The notes beneath the pieces are model-generated. The model ran no database searches, was not told the origin of the DNA, and was given only the letters and a program-made list of their open reading frames with translations. A program made the translations under genes and the position numbers. From contig NZ_FUYF01000007.1 in assembly GCF_900167555.1 (NCBI RefSeq), positions 1 to 64,000 on the forward strand: 64,000 nucleotides of DNA, read 5' to 3'. Source of the DNA: Gemmiger formicilis. GTDB lineage: Bacteria; Bacillota; Clostridia; Oscillospirales; Ruminococcaceae. Of the stretch, positions 16,557 to 26,017 are shown piece after piece. Within the stretch, counting starts at the first letter, position 1; every line of letters begins with the position of its first letter.

Positions 16557-19481
16557 TCAGCGAGCGTCCGTGTACTTCAGGATCTCGCCGATCAGCACCT
16601 TCATGTCCAGCGGCTTGCCCACGTGGCTGTTCATGCCCGCGTCCAGGCAGGCCTTCACGTCGTCGGCAAAGACATTGGCCGTCATGGCGATGATGGGTGT
16701 GCCCTCGCCGGGCCCCTTGCCCTCAAATGCCCGGATGCACCGGGTAGCCTCCAGTCCGTTCATCTCGGGCATCATGACGTCCATCAGAATCACGTCATAG
16801 GTGCGCGGCGCTGCGTTCTGGATGGCCTCCAGCGCCAGTCTGCCGTTCTCAACGGCGGTGATTTTGGCCCCCTGCTCCTCCAGCAGGGTCGTGGCGATCT
16901 CGCTGTTCAGCTCGTTATCCTCGGCCAGCAGCAGGTGCAGCCCTGCCAGCGGCAGCACCGTTTCCGCTGCCGCTGGGGCAGGCGCGGCAGTCTCTGCCCC
17001 CGCGGCGGAGGCATCGCCCCAACTGCTGCCGGACGCGGCTGCCGATGCGGCATGCCGCACGACCACGGACGGCTCGGCCTTGGGCGGTGTGCCCAAGGGC
17101 AGCGACAGCCGCACAATGAAGGTCGAACCCTTGCCGGGCTCACTCTCGACATCGAGCGAGCCGTGCATCTGGTCAACGAGCTTCTTTGTGATGGCCATGC
17201 CCAGACCCGTGCCCTTGTAGTGGGTGCGGCTCGAGCGCTGCTCCTGCGTGAACGGCTCAAAAATATGCTGCAGGAATTCCTCGCTCATACCGATGCCGTT
17301 GTCCTTGATCTCCATCCGCAGGTGGACAAGACCTTCTTCAAACAGCGTTTCCTTGGCGCGGAAGTTGATCTCGCCGCCGTCGGGCGTGTACTTGACGGCG
17401 TTGGAAAGAATGTTGATAAGCACCTGCCGGATATGCAGCTCACTGCCGATCAGGTACGGGTGCCAGAACGGGCCGATCTGCTTTGTGAAGGTCATGTGCC
17501 GGTCCACGATCTGGCCCTCCACGATGGAGCAGCAGGAATCCAGCAGCGCCCGCAGATCAAACGACGTGTCCAGCATCTGCATATTGCCGGATTCGATTTT
17601 GGTCATGTCCAGCACGTCGTTGATGAGGGAGAGCAGGTGGGACGCCGCACCGCGCATCTTGGTCATGCAGTCCCGCACGCGGGCCTTGTTGTCAAAGTTG
17701 TCCTCGGCAATGTCCAGCATACCCATAATGCCGTTGATGGGCGTGCGGATGTCGTGGGACATGTTGGACAGGAACTCCGTCTTGGCGACGCTGGCCTCCT
17801 CGGCCTTGCGCAGGGCTTTTTCGGTCTCGGCGCGGAACCGTTGGGCGCGGATGACCAGAGCGATGCAGACCGCGGTAACCAGAACGCACAGGCAGGTCAG
17901 CACGATAATGGCCGGATACTGATAGGCCAGCCGCGTCAGAGAGAACGGCTGCTGCCCCAGGTTGACGTAGGTGTTGGTGATGGTGCTGATCTCGGCGCGG
18001 GTCAGGCTGTCGATGCTCTTGTTCAGCACAGTGCGCAGCAGCACATCGTAGTCCTGCCGGACGCCGATGCAGAAATTGCGCTGCTCGCCGCTCAGCATCG
18101 AGCGCAGCTCGTTGCGCGTGTCGTCAAAGACCGTGCGCTCGGCCTGGTAGGTGTAGGTATAGTAGGCATCGACGGTCCCGGCGTGCACGGCAGCCAGGCA
18201 GTCATCAAAGGAATCCAGGTATTCTATATGAGCCGTGTCGCTCAGGCCGGGCATTTCCAGCGCGGAGGGGGAAAAATCGTATGCGACAGCGACATTGTTC
18301 AGCCCGCCGTTATGGCGGCGCAGCAGCACCCAGGAAAACTCCGCCGACAGATAGCTGTCGGTCAGCTTGTAGCCGTAGTTCTCCGCCTGGGACATGTCGT
18401 CGGTCAGGTCAATGACAAAATCCGCCTGCCCGTCCGCCAGCATGGCCTTGTACTCGCTGCGGTCCGCGGGCTTCAGGAATTTGTAGCGCAGCCGCGCCCG
18501 GCCTGCTGCCTTTTGGAAAATATCCACCATGATGCCGGTGGGCATGCCGTCCGGCGTCATGTAGGAGTAAGGGTAGCGGTCCGGGTTGACAAGCACCGTG
18601 AACACCGTGTCTGCATCGTTGCAGGCGATGACATAGTTTTCCTCGGCGTCGGTCAGGTAAATTTTGCTGCTGGTATGGCTGCCGGTGTAGTATTTGTTGA
18701 ACAGGGTCGTGCGCCAGCTGGGGTCGTTGCGGTTGATTTTGCTGATGGCATCGTTGACCAGCTGCTGGGTGACGGTGTCATCCTTGCGCATGGCTATGTA
18801 AATGCTTTGCTCGTCGAAGGTGTCAATGATCCATTCGTTCTTCGTCTCGCGCAGCCGGTTGGAGGCTGCGGCGGTGATCTCCCCGTTGCGCAATGCACTG
18901 GACAGCTCCTCGTCGGTGTCATAGTACACCGGAGTGTAGCGGAAACCGTGCTCCTCGGCGTAGGCTCGAAAGCTCTCATTGCGGCCATTGCCGCTGCGGC
19001 TCATGCCGACAGTTATGCCGTCGAAGGTGTCGTAGTCGCCGGCCACAATGCTGCGGTTGCCGGCTTTGACGGTCAGCATCGTCGCCACCGTGCCGATGGG
19101 CTCGGCGGAAAAGGCAAACTGCTCGTCGCGCTCCGCAGTCCTTCGCAGCACCGGGATCAGGTCGATCTGCCCGGCAGCCAGCTGCTGCATGGCCTGCTGG
19201 GTGTTGCCGTCCAGGCAGGAGTATGCAAAGGTTACGTTCTCATGCTGGGCAATGTCCTGCAGCAGCTCATAGGCGTAGCCGCTGCGGCTGCCGTCTGCAG
19301 CGGTGGCCATGTAGCCGGTGTAGGGGTAGAAGCCGACGCGCAGGGTGCGCAAGGTGGCCCGGCCATCGTCCGCGGCGTGCACGGGCATGGCAAAGCCAAG
19401 CAGAACGCTGACAGCCAGGCTGAACAACAGCAGCATGGCTGCCCCGCGTCTGCTTGCGCCGGGATTCTCCTTCTTATTCAT
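16557..19481 (-). CDS. Hybrid sensor histidine kinase with two solute-binding sensor domains
   Basis: A 974-aa, BvgS-like kinase. Order: a signal peptide/anchor (1-37); two periplasmic-binding-protein type 3 domains outside the cell (about 45-265, starting TLRTLRVGFYPYTGYM, and about 275-520); one helix (about 535-560); HisKA with FLSNMSHDIRTPINGIMGML (the phospho-His); HATPase_c with NILSNAVKYTPDGG and KGTGLGMAITKKLVDQMHG; an Ala/Pro-rich linker; and a receiver domain with DVILMDVMMPEMNG. It senses a small solute, perhaps an amino acid, and passes phosphate His-Asp to the HPt protein encoded just upstream. Third gene of a leftward set with HPt and the c-di-GMP enzyme. Confidence 0.93.
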   Translation of the reverse strand: MNKKENPGASRRGAAMLLLFSLAVSVLLGFAMPVHAADDGRATLRTLRVGFYPYTGYMATAADGSRSGYAYELLQDIAQHENVTFAYSCLDGNTQQAMQQLAAGQIDLIPVLRRTAERDEQFAFSAEPIGTVATMLTVKAGNRSIVAGDYDTFDGITVGMSRSGNGRNESFRAYAEEHGFRYTPVYYDTDEELSSALRNGEITAAASNRLRETKNEWIIDTFDEQSIYIAMRKDDTVTQQLVNDAISKINRNDPSWRTTLFNKYYTGSHTSSKIYLTDAEENYVIACNDADTVFTVLVNPDRYPYSYMTPDGMPTGIMVDIFQKAAGRARLRYKFLKPADRSEYKAMLADGQADFVIDLTDDMSQAENYGYKLTDSYLSAEFSWVLLRRHNGGLNNVAVAYDFSPSALEMPGLSDTAHIEYLDSFDDCLAAVHAGTVDAYYTYTYQAERTVFDDTRNELRSMLSGEQRNFCIGVRQDYDVLLRTVLNKSIDSLTRAEISTITNTYVNLGQQPFSLTRLAYQYPAIIVLTCLCVLVTAVCIALVIRAQRFRAETEKALRKAEEASVAKTEFLSNMSHDIRTPINGIMGMLDIAEDNFDNKARVRDCMTKMRGAASHLLSLINDVLDMTKIESGNMQMLDTSFDLRALLDSCCSIVEGQIVDRHMTFTKQIGPFWHPYLIGSELHIRQVLINILSNAVKYTPDGGEINFRAKETLFEEGLVHLRMEIKDNGIGMSEEFLQHIFEPFTQEQRSSRTHYKGTGLGMAITKKLVDQMHGSLDVESEPGKGSTFIVRLSLPLGTPPKAEPSVVVRHAASAAASGSSWGDASAAGAETAAPAPAAAETVLPLAGLHLLLAEDNELNSEIATTLLEEQGAKITAVENGRLALEAIQNAAPRTYDVILMDVMMPEMNGLEATRCIRAFEGKGPGEGTPIIAMTANVFADDVKACLDAGMNSHVGKPLDMKVLIGEILKYTDAR

Positions 19482-19613
19482 CGAAAACAGCTCCGGTCTT
19501 TTTAGCGCGGCAGCCGGGCAGGGATGCAGGGCCCGCGGCGCCGCACGTATATTTTGCAGGCATGGCCCGGGCAGCTTCGGTGTCGTCCGCCGCGGGCATC
19601 ATCTCGGATGTTT

Positions 19614-19958
19614 TTACAGCTCCCGGATCGCGGCCAGCACTTCCTCATGCGCGGCCACCACCGGCGGCCAGAGGCTGGCATCCTCCAGCGGCTTCGGGCC
19701 GCGGACTGCGTCGCAGAGCGTGGCGGCGGTCTTATACAGGCGGTCCATGCCAAGGTTCTGGGCCACGCCCTTCAGCGTGTGGCTGGCGCGGAAGGCCAGC
19801 TCCCAGTCCTGGGCGGCCAGCGCGTCCTTCAGCTGGTTGAAGCTGGGGTCGCCGGGGTATTTCAGCACAAACTTTTTGATGAGTGCCTCGCTGGGCAGTC
19901 GGCTGATGGTTGCCTTGTAATCGCCGCCGATGCGGTCATAAAATTCCTGCAATGTCAT
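19614..19958 (-). CDS. HPt phosphotransfer protein
   Basis: A 114-aa, all-helical, single-domain protein. The motif ASHTLKGVAQNLGMDRLYKT is a textbook HPt site; His60 is the phosphorylated residue. It lies between the hybrid kinase (gap 132 bases) and the REC-HD-GYP-GGDEF gene (gap 18 bases), all leftward, which suggests the phosphorelay kinase - kinase REC - HPt - REC of the c-di-GMP enzyme. It ends ~10 bases after the coding frame of the motif's last helix (VLAAIREL); complete. Confidence 0.9.
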   Translation of the reverse strand: MTLQEFYDRIGGDYKATISRLPSEALIKKFVLKYPGDPSFNQLKDALAAQDWELAFRASHTLKGVAQNLGMDRLYKTAATLCDAVRGPKPLEDASLWPPVVAAHEEVLAAIREL

Positions 19959-19976
19959 AGGGGACCTTCTTCTTTC

Positions 19977-22022
19977 TTACAATTTATCGGATTCCTGATT
20001 TGGCTTTGGTTTTTCTGCTTCTTCTGCGGAAAATGCTGCGGTGATACATTTGTTCCGGCACTCCTTGGCCTGATACAGCAGCTTGTCCGCCTGACGGATG
20101 CCGGGGTCAAGGGTGCAGGCACCGTACACACCGCCGATGCTGACCGTCAGATGCAGGTCGGGGTATTCGATCATGTGCAGCGCCTGTACCGTCGCGCGGA
20201 TCTGCTCAAGCCGCTTTATAAAGATATGCTCCGGGATATGCGGGAAAATCAGCAAAAACTCGTCGCCGCCGTACCGCACCAGTGCATCGTTGCGGCTGCG
20301 CACGCAGGCCGTTACCGCACTCACCAGAATGCGCAGCGCGTCGTCGCCGGCATGATGGCCGTAGACGTCGTTGATCTGCTTGAACTGGTCAAGGTCCAGC
20401 ATGGCTATGGCATCCACTTCCATGAGCTTCCGCAGCTGCTTCTCAAAGAAGCGGCGGTTATAGGCGTTGGTCAGGACATCATGGTAGAGGTCATGATGGT
20501 AGTCAAAAAACTGCTCTGCAGGGTCGGCCTGCCCGGCAGCGCCGATATACGTGGGTACGCTGTCATCGCTCCACAGGGAGCACAGGCGCACGTGATGCCA
20601 GCGAAGCTCGCCGTCAACGGGCAGCAGCATCGAAAGCTCAGTGTAAGGGTGTTCCGGGCTGGTGGCGCGCAGCGCCTTCTGGATGCGCGCAATATCCGCA
20701 GGGGCAAACCCGGTTTCCTCGACTTCATCGGGCAGGTGCAGATCCTTGGGCACGCCCATGTGCTCCGCCGCCCACGCCGAGAAGGAAAGATGACCGGTGG
20801 CACTGTCATAGTCAAACTGTATGCAGCGGACGCTCTGGTTAAAGAACCGACCCTTCTGCTGCATGCGGGACAGCGACTGCACTATATGATTCTGCCCGGG
20901 CAGTGCGCTCTCCCGCAGGAGGGCATCGGAAATATGCTGTGCATCTGCCAGGCGGTGCAGCTGGTTGCCGGTGTCCGAAGCAATGCTCAGCTCGGCATGC
21001 AGCTGCGCGCCGCACTCGGTCAGGCATTCCAGCAGCAGCGGGTTGAACTGCCCGCACTCCCCGTTCAGGATCATCTTCACCGCGGTGTCGTGGTCGAACG
21101 CTTTTTTGTAGCAGCGCTCGCTTGTCAATGCGTCGTATACATCGGCCAAAGACACGACCTGCGCGGCGATGGGGATCTGCTCACCTTTAAGCCCGTCCGG
21201 GTAGCCGCGCCCGTCCCAGCGCTCATGATGCCAGCGGCATATAGCGTAGGCCGTCTTGACAAGGTCGGACTCCTGCTGGAACGGCAGCTTTTCCAGAATC
21301 TCCGAACCAATTGTGGTGTGGGTTTTCATGACCTCGAATTCTTCCTTCGTCAGCCTGCCGGGCTTGTTCAGGATGGATTCGGGAATGTTGATCTTGCCGA
21401 TGTCATGCAGCGCCGAAGCGGTGCTGATGAGCGAAATATCCGCGGCGGTCAGGTGGTATTTGTCGGTTTTCTGCACAAGCGTGTGCAGCAGAATATCGGT
21501 GGCTGTCTGGATATGCAGCACGTGCATACCGCTCTCCCCGTTGCGGAACTCCACAATATGGCTCAGTATGTTGATCATCGTGGAGTTGCTTTTCTCTTTT
21601 TCATAGACCTGCTCGGCCACAAGGCGGACCAGCCGCTTCTGTTTGGCGTAAAGCATCAGGGTATTGATGACGCGGCGGCGCACGACGGCCATGTCAAACG
21701 GGCGGCTGATATAGTCGGTAGCGCCCAGATCATAGGCACGCTCGACGTAGCTGGACGCATTCTCCGCCGAAATCATGATGACGGGGACCTCGTCGATCCA
21801 GTGGTATTTGTTCATCATGGCCAGCACTTCAAAGCCGTCCATCTCGGGCATCATAATATCGAGCAAAAGCAGGTCGATGTCCGTCGCGGACTGCAAAATG
21901 GCCACAGCCTGTCTGCCGTTTTCCGCCTCCAGAATCTCATAACCGTCACCCAGCATCTCCGTCAGGATGGCGCGGTTCATCGCGGAGTCGTCCGCAATCA
22001 GGATTTTCTCTTTATCACTCAT
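19977..22022 (-). CDS. REC-HD-GYP-GGDEF c-di-GMP turnover protein
   Basis: A 681-aa response regulator. Receiver 1-125 (ILIADDSAMNRA, LLLLDIMMPEMDG with Asp55). HD-GYP about 155-330: HDIGK and HHERWDGRGYPDG are both intact, as in active c-di-GMP phosphodiesterases. A PAS-like region spans about 350-490. The GGDEF domain (about 515-655) has DLDQFKQINDVYGHHAGDDA and RYGGDEFLLIFP intact, as in active diguanylate cyclases. One protein may therefore both make and break c-di-GMP, switched by phosphorylation. Start at 22022 (MSDKEKILIADD) with AGGTGA upstream; the longer frame to 22478 runs through repeats and is rejected. First gene of the phosphorelay set. Confidence 0.93.
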   Translation of the reverse strand: MSDKEKILIADDSAMNRAILTEMLGDGYEILEAENGRQAVAILQSATDIDLLLLDIMMPEMDGFEVLAMMNKYHWIDEVPVIMISAENASSYVERAYDLGATDYISRPFDMAVVRRRVINTLMLYAKQKRLVRLVAEQVYEKEKSNSTMINILSHIVEFRNGESGMHVLHIQTATDILLHTLVQKTDKYHLTAADISLISTASALHDIGKINIPESILNKPGRLTKEEFEVMKTHTTIGSEILEKLPFQQESDLVKTAYAICRWHHERWDGRGYPDGLKGEQIPIAAQVVSLADVYDALTSERCYKKAFDHDTAVKMILNGECGQFNPLLLECLTECGAQLHAELSIASDTGNQLHRLADAQHISDALLRESALPGQNHIVQSLSRMQQKGRFFNQSVRCIQFDYDSATGHLSFSAWAAEHMGVPKDLHLPDEVEETGFAPADIARIQKALRATSPEHPYTELSMLLPVDGELRWHHVRLCSLWSDDSVPTYIGAAGQADPAEQFFDYHHDLYHDVLTNAYNRRFFEKQLRKLMEVDAIAMLDLDQFKQINDVYGHHAGDDALRILVSAVTACVRSRNDALVRYGGDEFLLIFPHIPEHIFIKRLEQIRATVQALHMIEYPDLHLTVSIGGVYGACTLDPGIRQADKLLYQAKECRNKCITAAFSAEEAEKPKPNQESDKL

Positions 22023-22093
22023 GACTTCACCTATAATTACAAGCGGAGCAAACGCGCGGTAAAAATGTACATTCTCCAATGCTTTATCATTAT

Positions 22094-22122
22094 AGTATAA
22101 TAGGAACCGCAAAAGCAACCAA
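22094..22122 (-). promoter_or_regulatory. Probable promoter of the phosphorelay genes
   Basis: On the minus strand: -35 TTGGTT (22122-22117), 17-bp spacer, -10 TATACT (22099-22094), in an AT-rich gap. The -35 is weak. Confidence 0.5.
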
Positions 22123-22225
22123 TTTGTGCAAAACAATCGAAAAATATTCCAAAAGCGCAAAAAAGATGAAAAAATGTGCCAAAAAGAAAAAGCCTCCCCC
22201 GCGATGCAGCGATAGCGGGTGGTTT

Positions 22226-22395
22226 GTAGGGAGCGGTCTTGACCGCTCCGTGCCCGCCGGTGGCACCGGAAAACACCCCGGGGAGAGGTAAATCGCTCCC
22301 CCGCGTAGAACGTAGGGGCCGGGCATGCCCGGCCCGCAGCCTTGCGGCAGGCACACCGTTCAAGGGCAGCCGAGCAAGGCCGCGGGCCGCGACAT
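22226..22395. repeat. Two GTAGGG hairpin doublets
   Basis: One doublet starts GTAGGGAGCGGTCTTGACCG; the second, at about 22311, starts GTAGGGGCCGGGCATGCCCG and its closing unit is degraded (GGGCCGCGAC). The arms differ between doublets yet stay self-complementary. Confidence 0.75.
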
Positions 22396-22434
22396 AAAAA
22401 GGCGGGTGCTCCACCTGCGTGAAGCATCCGCCTG
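22394..22434 (-). terminator. Intrinsic terminator of the surface-glycan operon
   Basis: On the minus strand a ~10-bp stem (22432-22423 with 22410-22401) is followed by five T, directly after the last gene of the leftward operon 31051-22444. Confidence 0.82.
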
Positions 22435-22443
22435 ACCCAAAAA

Positions 22444-23085
22444 TTATTTTCTCTTTCTCTTGGCAGCCACGGCCCCAACCATGCTCACCGCTGCGGCGAC
22501 CAGCGCGGGGTAGAGCACCAGACAAAACGCCTGATACCACGTCGGCACAAAATACTGCCATACGGCGGGCAGGGTGTCGGCGGCGTTCAGCGTGATGTCG
22601 CTCATTGTCAGCGTCACGGCCTTGTTTTCCTCGGGGCTGCAGGGGTCCAGCCGCAGCGCGGCCAGACTCGTGCGCGGCAGCGTGTAGACGTACTGCCCGC
22701 TTCCCAGACTCTGCGGGAACACCCGGCGGTCCGCGGAGTAATCCTCGCCGACCTTTGTCGTGTAGTACAGGCACATTTCACGCGCCTCACCGTCAAATTC
22801 GACGGTGTAAGAAATCGTGCGCACCACGCGGCTGCCCACGTCCTCCAAAATCATCTGCGGGTCGCCGTCCTGTGTCGTCAGCGTGCCGTCCGCGCCCTGC
22901 ACAAGGCCCACCAGCTGCCAGTCGGTCACGGCCATCGTCTCCTCGGCCAGACGGCCCTGTGCCCGGGCGGCGGCGTCACTGCCAAAGTGCACCGCGCCCA
23001 GCACCAGCCAGACGGCCAGCGCCAGCAGATACGCCGTCAGCGGCAGCGCGCCGCGGCGGGAGAACCAGTTTTTCAAAGCCTTCAC
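22444..23085 (-). CDS. Two-helix extracytoplasmic protein, partner of the 698-aa transferase
   Basis: A 213-aa protein: an N-terminal helix (TAYLLALAVWLVLGAVHFG), an outside domain of ~130 residues rich in beta strands (MCLYYTTKVGEDYSADRRVF, YVYTLPRTSLAALRLDPCS), and a C-terminal helix with a basic tail (KRKRK). It is a paralogue of the 212-aa protein at 25379, sharing the Y-x-F/L ... LRIDP pattern. It overlaps the preceding gene by 4 bases. The pairing is repeated twice in the operon, so it is probably a dedicated subunit or substrate adaptor of the large membrane enzyme. Family unknown to me. Confidence 0.65.
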   Translation of the reverse strand: MKALKNWFSRRGALPLTAYLLALAVWLVLGAVHFGSDAAARAQGRLAEETMAVTDWQLVGLVQGADGTLTTQDGDPQMILEDVGSRVVRTISYTVEFDGEAREMCLYYTTKVGEDYSADRRVFPQSLGSGQYVYTLPRTSLAALRLDPCSPEENKAVTLTMSDITLNAADTLPAVWQYFVPTWYQAFCLVLYPALVAAAVSMVGAVAAKRKRK

Positions 23086-25178
23086 TGCGCGCTCACCTCC
23101 ATCGGCATCGGGGCAAAGCCCGCATCGGTCACGCGGTAGAGCAGCGTCTCGCCGCTCTGCGCCGCCGCCAGCTTGTCGGTAAACAAATCGGCGTAGCTCT
23201 GCACAAAAATATCGTCCAGCGTCTGGATGTACAGCACCGTGCAGCCGTTGCCGCGCACGATGTCGTCCAACTCCTGCGCCGTAAAGGCGTGGTAGTAGGT
23301 GTTTTTCACACCCTCGGCGGGCTGCAGCTCCGGCAGACCCAGCTCACCGCCGCCGCCGATCATCTTCGTCTCGCCGGTGTCGGGGTCCGTGGTCACCGTG
23401 CCGGAATAGTCCACCAGAATCGGGTAGAAGTCAAACACGGCGCTGAACCAGCCCTCGCCGTTGTCGCCCTGCCCGACGTAGAACACGCGGTCATCGGGGG
23501 CGAGGTAGCTGCACACCAGCTCGGCCTCGGCGCGCTCGGCGCGGCGGTCCGTGAACTCGCTGTCCGCAAAGCCCAGCACGCTCAGCTGCGGCAGAATCAG
23601 CTGGCCCTGGCGGAACAGCATCCCGCAGGCCAGCACCAGCACAAACAGCTCAAACGCAAGGCGCGGCTGGCGGCGGGTCGCAGCAAAAACCGCTGTCGGC
23701 CCGTCGGCCTCACACTTGACCGTGATCTGCGGCAGCAGCGCTACCGACAGACACCCCAGCGCCAGAATGAACCAGCCGATGTAGTAGCTGTAAATGTAGC
23801 GGTTATAGTCAACCAGCTGTTCAGCTTGGAACGGCACAAAGATAAAGCCGTAGCTCAGCGCCAGCATGAGGTTGTAGCCCAAAAAGCAGACGCCGGACAG
23901 CGCACCGATGACCGCGATGCGTGCCTTGAGCCGCCGCGACGCCGCAGCCAGGATCGCCACGGCAAACACGATGGCAATCAGCGCGACCACATTGCGGCCC
24001 TGCCCGATCATGCTCAGCTTGCCGTCACTCGTCCAGAACTGGTGGCCCATGTCGGCCATCGCAGTGCGGAACTGTGCCTCACGCTCGGCGTAAAAGCCCT
24101 CCACCGGCTGCCCCAGCAGAATTTTAATGCCGTTGACCACGACGGCGGACAGCGGGGCGCTCGTCTCGCCGACGCCGGAATCACTGGCGCTGCGGCTGAC
24201 GAGCCAGCCGACATAGCGCACATTCCACAGATAGTAAATTGCCATCGGCGCGGCAAAGCAGGCAAGGCTGAACCCGGTGCGGGGGAGCAGACCGGCCTTG
24301 AAATCGCCGTCGTCGGCAAACAGCCACTCGTCCACAGCCACCAGCCCCGCCGCCACAAGCGCCAATACAAACGTATTGGCCTTGATGTTGGCAGACAGCG
24401 CCAGAATCGGCAGCACGGCCCACTTGGGGGCTGAATTTTGGCGCAGCGCCAGCCACGCGGCCACCGCGCCGCCGAACACAAGCCCCGCAGGCACGTCGCC
24501 GTAGCTGGTCATGTAGGTGGTCGTCAGGTAGATCGTGTGGTTGTAGTTCGTGAAGAAGAAGGGCACGCACCACAGCACGGCGGCCATCGGCACGGCCACG
24601 CGCCATTTTTCCCGCGGGACAGCCCCCACAACGGCGGCAAACACGGAAAAATACAAAATGTCATAACCGACGTAAATTTTCCAATCTGCATAATCGCCGA
24701 AAAACTGGAAGAAATACGCCAGCAGCGGCAGGCCGGGGTTCTGGGTCGCGGCCCAGGGCGTGCCCAGCTCGGCGGTGGCGTACAGGCTGTCGTTGACCTT
24801 CGTGATCTTGACCGCCGTTGCCCACAGGCTCAGCTCGTCAAAGTCCGTCGCCATAGGCTGCCGCACAAAAAAGTAGACCGTGAACGCCAGCGCCATGCCC
24901 CAGAAAAGCACGCTGCCCGGGGTGAAAAGGCGCTGCGCCGCGCCGGTGCTGCCCCTGCAGGACGCCGCGACCCAGACGCCGCCCGCCAGACAGAGAAGAT
25001 ACAGCAGCCACGCGGCGGGGTAGAGAACGCCCGCCATTGCGGCCAGTGTCAGCACCGCGACGATGGCGGACAATGCCGTCAGTGGTGCGACGGATGCCGG
25101 GATGCGGCATTTCAGCGTCAGCACCGCGCAGCCGCAGAACAGCGCCGCCATCGCCGCCAGTACGCAGAGTAGTTCCAT
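23082..25178 (-). CDS. Large polytopic membrane protein (GT-C-like), module copy 2
   Basis: A 698-aa protein with about 13 helices and a ~150-residue C-terminal soluble tail. The first large outer loop has QPMATDFDELSLWATAVKIT; its paralogue at 26018 has QPMFTQWDEFTAWGLAPKMV at the same place, so the acidic D-E pair is kept, as in GT-C enzymes. RBS GGAGCTGATCCT precedes the ATG at 25178. Likely role: transfer of a lipid-linked sugar to a surface polymer (inference). It is followed at once by its small partner. Confidence 0.68.
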   Translation of the reverse strand: MELLCVLAAMAALFCGCAVLTLKCRIPASVAPLTALSAIVAVLTLAAMAGVLYPAAWLLYLLCLAGGVWVAASCRGSTGAAQRLFTPGSVLFWGMALAFTVYFFVRQPMATDFDELSLWATAVKITKVNDSLYATAELGTPWAATQNPGLPLLAYFFQFFGDYADWKIYVGYDILYFSVFAAVVGAVPREKWRVAVPMAAVLWCVPFFFTNYNHTIYLTTTYMTSYGDVPAGLVFGGAVAAWLALRQNSAPKWAVLPILALSANIKANTFVLALVAAGLVAVDEWLFADDGDFKAGLLPRTGFSLACFAAPMAIYYLWNVRYVGWLVSRSASDSGVGETSAPLSAVVVNGIKILLGQPVEGFYAEREAQFRTAMADMGHQFWTSDGKLSMIGQGRNVVALIAIVFAVAILAAASRRLKARIAVIGALSGVCFLGYNLMLALSYGFIFVPFQAEQLVDYNRYIYSYYIGWFILALGCLSVALLPQITVKCEADGPTAVFAATRRQPRLAFELFVLVLACGMLFRQGQLILPQLSVLGFADSEFTDRRAERAEAELVCSYLAPDDRVFYVGQGDNGEGWFSAVFDFYPILVDYSGTVTTDPDTGETKMIGGGGELGLPELQPAEGVKNTYYHAFTAQELDDIVRGNGCTVLYIQTLDDIFVQSYADLFTDKLAAAQSGETLLYRVTDAGFAPMPMEVSAQ

Positions 25179-25204
25179 AGGATCAGCTCCTTTACGGGAA
25201 AATA

Positions 25205-25382
25205 GTAGGGGAGGGATTCATCCCTCCCGTGAAGTTTTCCATTGCCGCACACGGGCACGGAGCGGTCAAGACCGCTCCCTACAGGGCACCCGTAAACGTT
25301 AGTTCGTAGGGAGGGGTCTTGACCCCTCCGGGGAGGTCTCCGCCAGCGCACACACCCCGGGAGGGATAAATCCCTCCCCTAC
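25205..25382. repeat. GTAGGG hairpin doublets between the two transferase modules
   Basis: Units include GTAGGGGAGGGATTCATCCC at 25205, an inverted GGAGCGGTCAAGACCGCTCC, GTAGGGAGGGGTCTTGACCC near 25307, and a final inverted GAGGGATAAATCCCTC ending CCCCTAC at 25382. The last bases overlap the 3' end of the 212-aa gene. Confidence 0.8.
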
Positions 25383-26017
25383 GGTTCCTTCTTTATAAAG
25401 AAGGAACAAACCGCGCTCGCCATCGCTGCCGCCACGGCCGGCACAAACGCCAGCACCAGCCACCAGCCTGCCGTCGGGACAAAGCGGGTGTACCATGGGC
25501 GCGGGGGATTCAGCTCAATGCCGGTAAACAGCGTCGGTACGCCGCCCACGCTGTCGGGGTCGATGCGCAGCCCCGTGACCCACTGCCCGCCCAAATCAAA
25601 CGTGTACACGCCGGGGGCCGTGACTTTGGCGTAGACCTTCTGCGCCTCGGTGTAGTCGGTCTGGCCGGGCTTTACATAGTACAGCGCCACGCCGCCCGGG
25701 GGCAGCCGATGCACCGCGTCCAGCACGACGGTCTCGATATACCCCTGGCCCTGCCAGTAAATATGCGGGTCGCTGTCGGTGGAAAGATACCACGCGGGGT
25801 CATCGTCCGGCGGCGTCCACCATTCGTTGGATGAATAGGGCGCAAAGCTCTCGGTCACCAGCTCGGCGGCGTCCACGTGCGTCTGGGGCATTTTGCCCTG
25901 CAGCTTGTAGTTCAGCATGACGCCGCAGCCGACGAGACACCGCACCACCCAGAGCACCGCCGCCAGCAGATACGCCAGCAAAAGCAGCTGCCGCGCCTTC
26001 AAAAGCGGTTTACGCAT
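25379..26017 (-). CDS. Two-helix extracytoplasmic protein, partner of the 664-aa transferase
   Basis: A 212-aa protein with an N-terminal helix (LLLLAYLLAAVLWVVRCLVG), an outside domain (ALYYVKPGQTDYTEAQKVYA, VYTFDLGGQWVTGLRIDPDS) and a C-terminal helix near residues 180-205. Its ATG directly follows the TAA of the upstream gene, so the two are translationally coupled. Its last residues (FIKKEP) are encoded next to the hairpin repeat, which supplies the end of the frame. Paralogue of the 213-aa protein at 22444; unknown family. Confidence 0.65.
   Translation of the reverse strand: MRKPLLKARQLLLLAYLLAAVLWVVRCLVGCGVMLNYKLQGKMPQTHVDAAELVTESFAPYSSNEWWTPPDDDPAWYLSTDSDPHIYWQGQGYIETVVLDAVHRLPPGGVALYYVKPGQTDYTEAQKVYAKVTAPGVYTFDLGGQWVTGLRIDPDSVGGVPTLFTGIELNPPRPWYTRFVPTAGWWLVLAFVPAVAAAMASAVCSFFIKKEP

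Noticed and set aside
19524-22100. An 858-codon open frame on the plus strand
   Set aside because: Antisense to the HPt and REC-HD-GYP-GGDEF genes, whose motifs are intact on the other strand.
22023-22478. N-terminal extension of the REC-HD-GYP-GGDEF protein to 22478
   Set aside because: The extension translates hairpin repeats and the promoter region, while MSDKEKILIADD at 22022 is a normal receiver start with an RBS.
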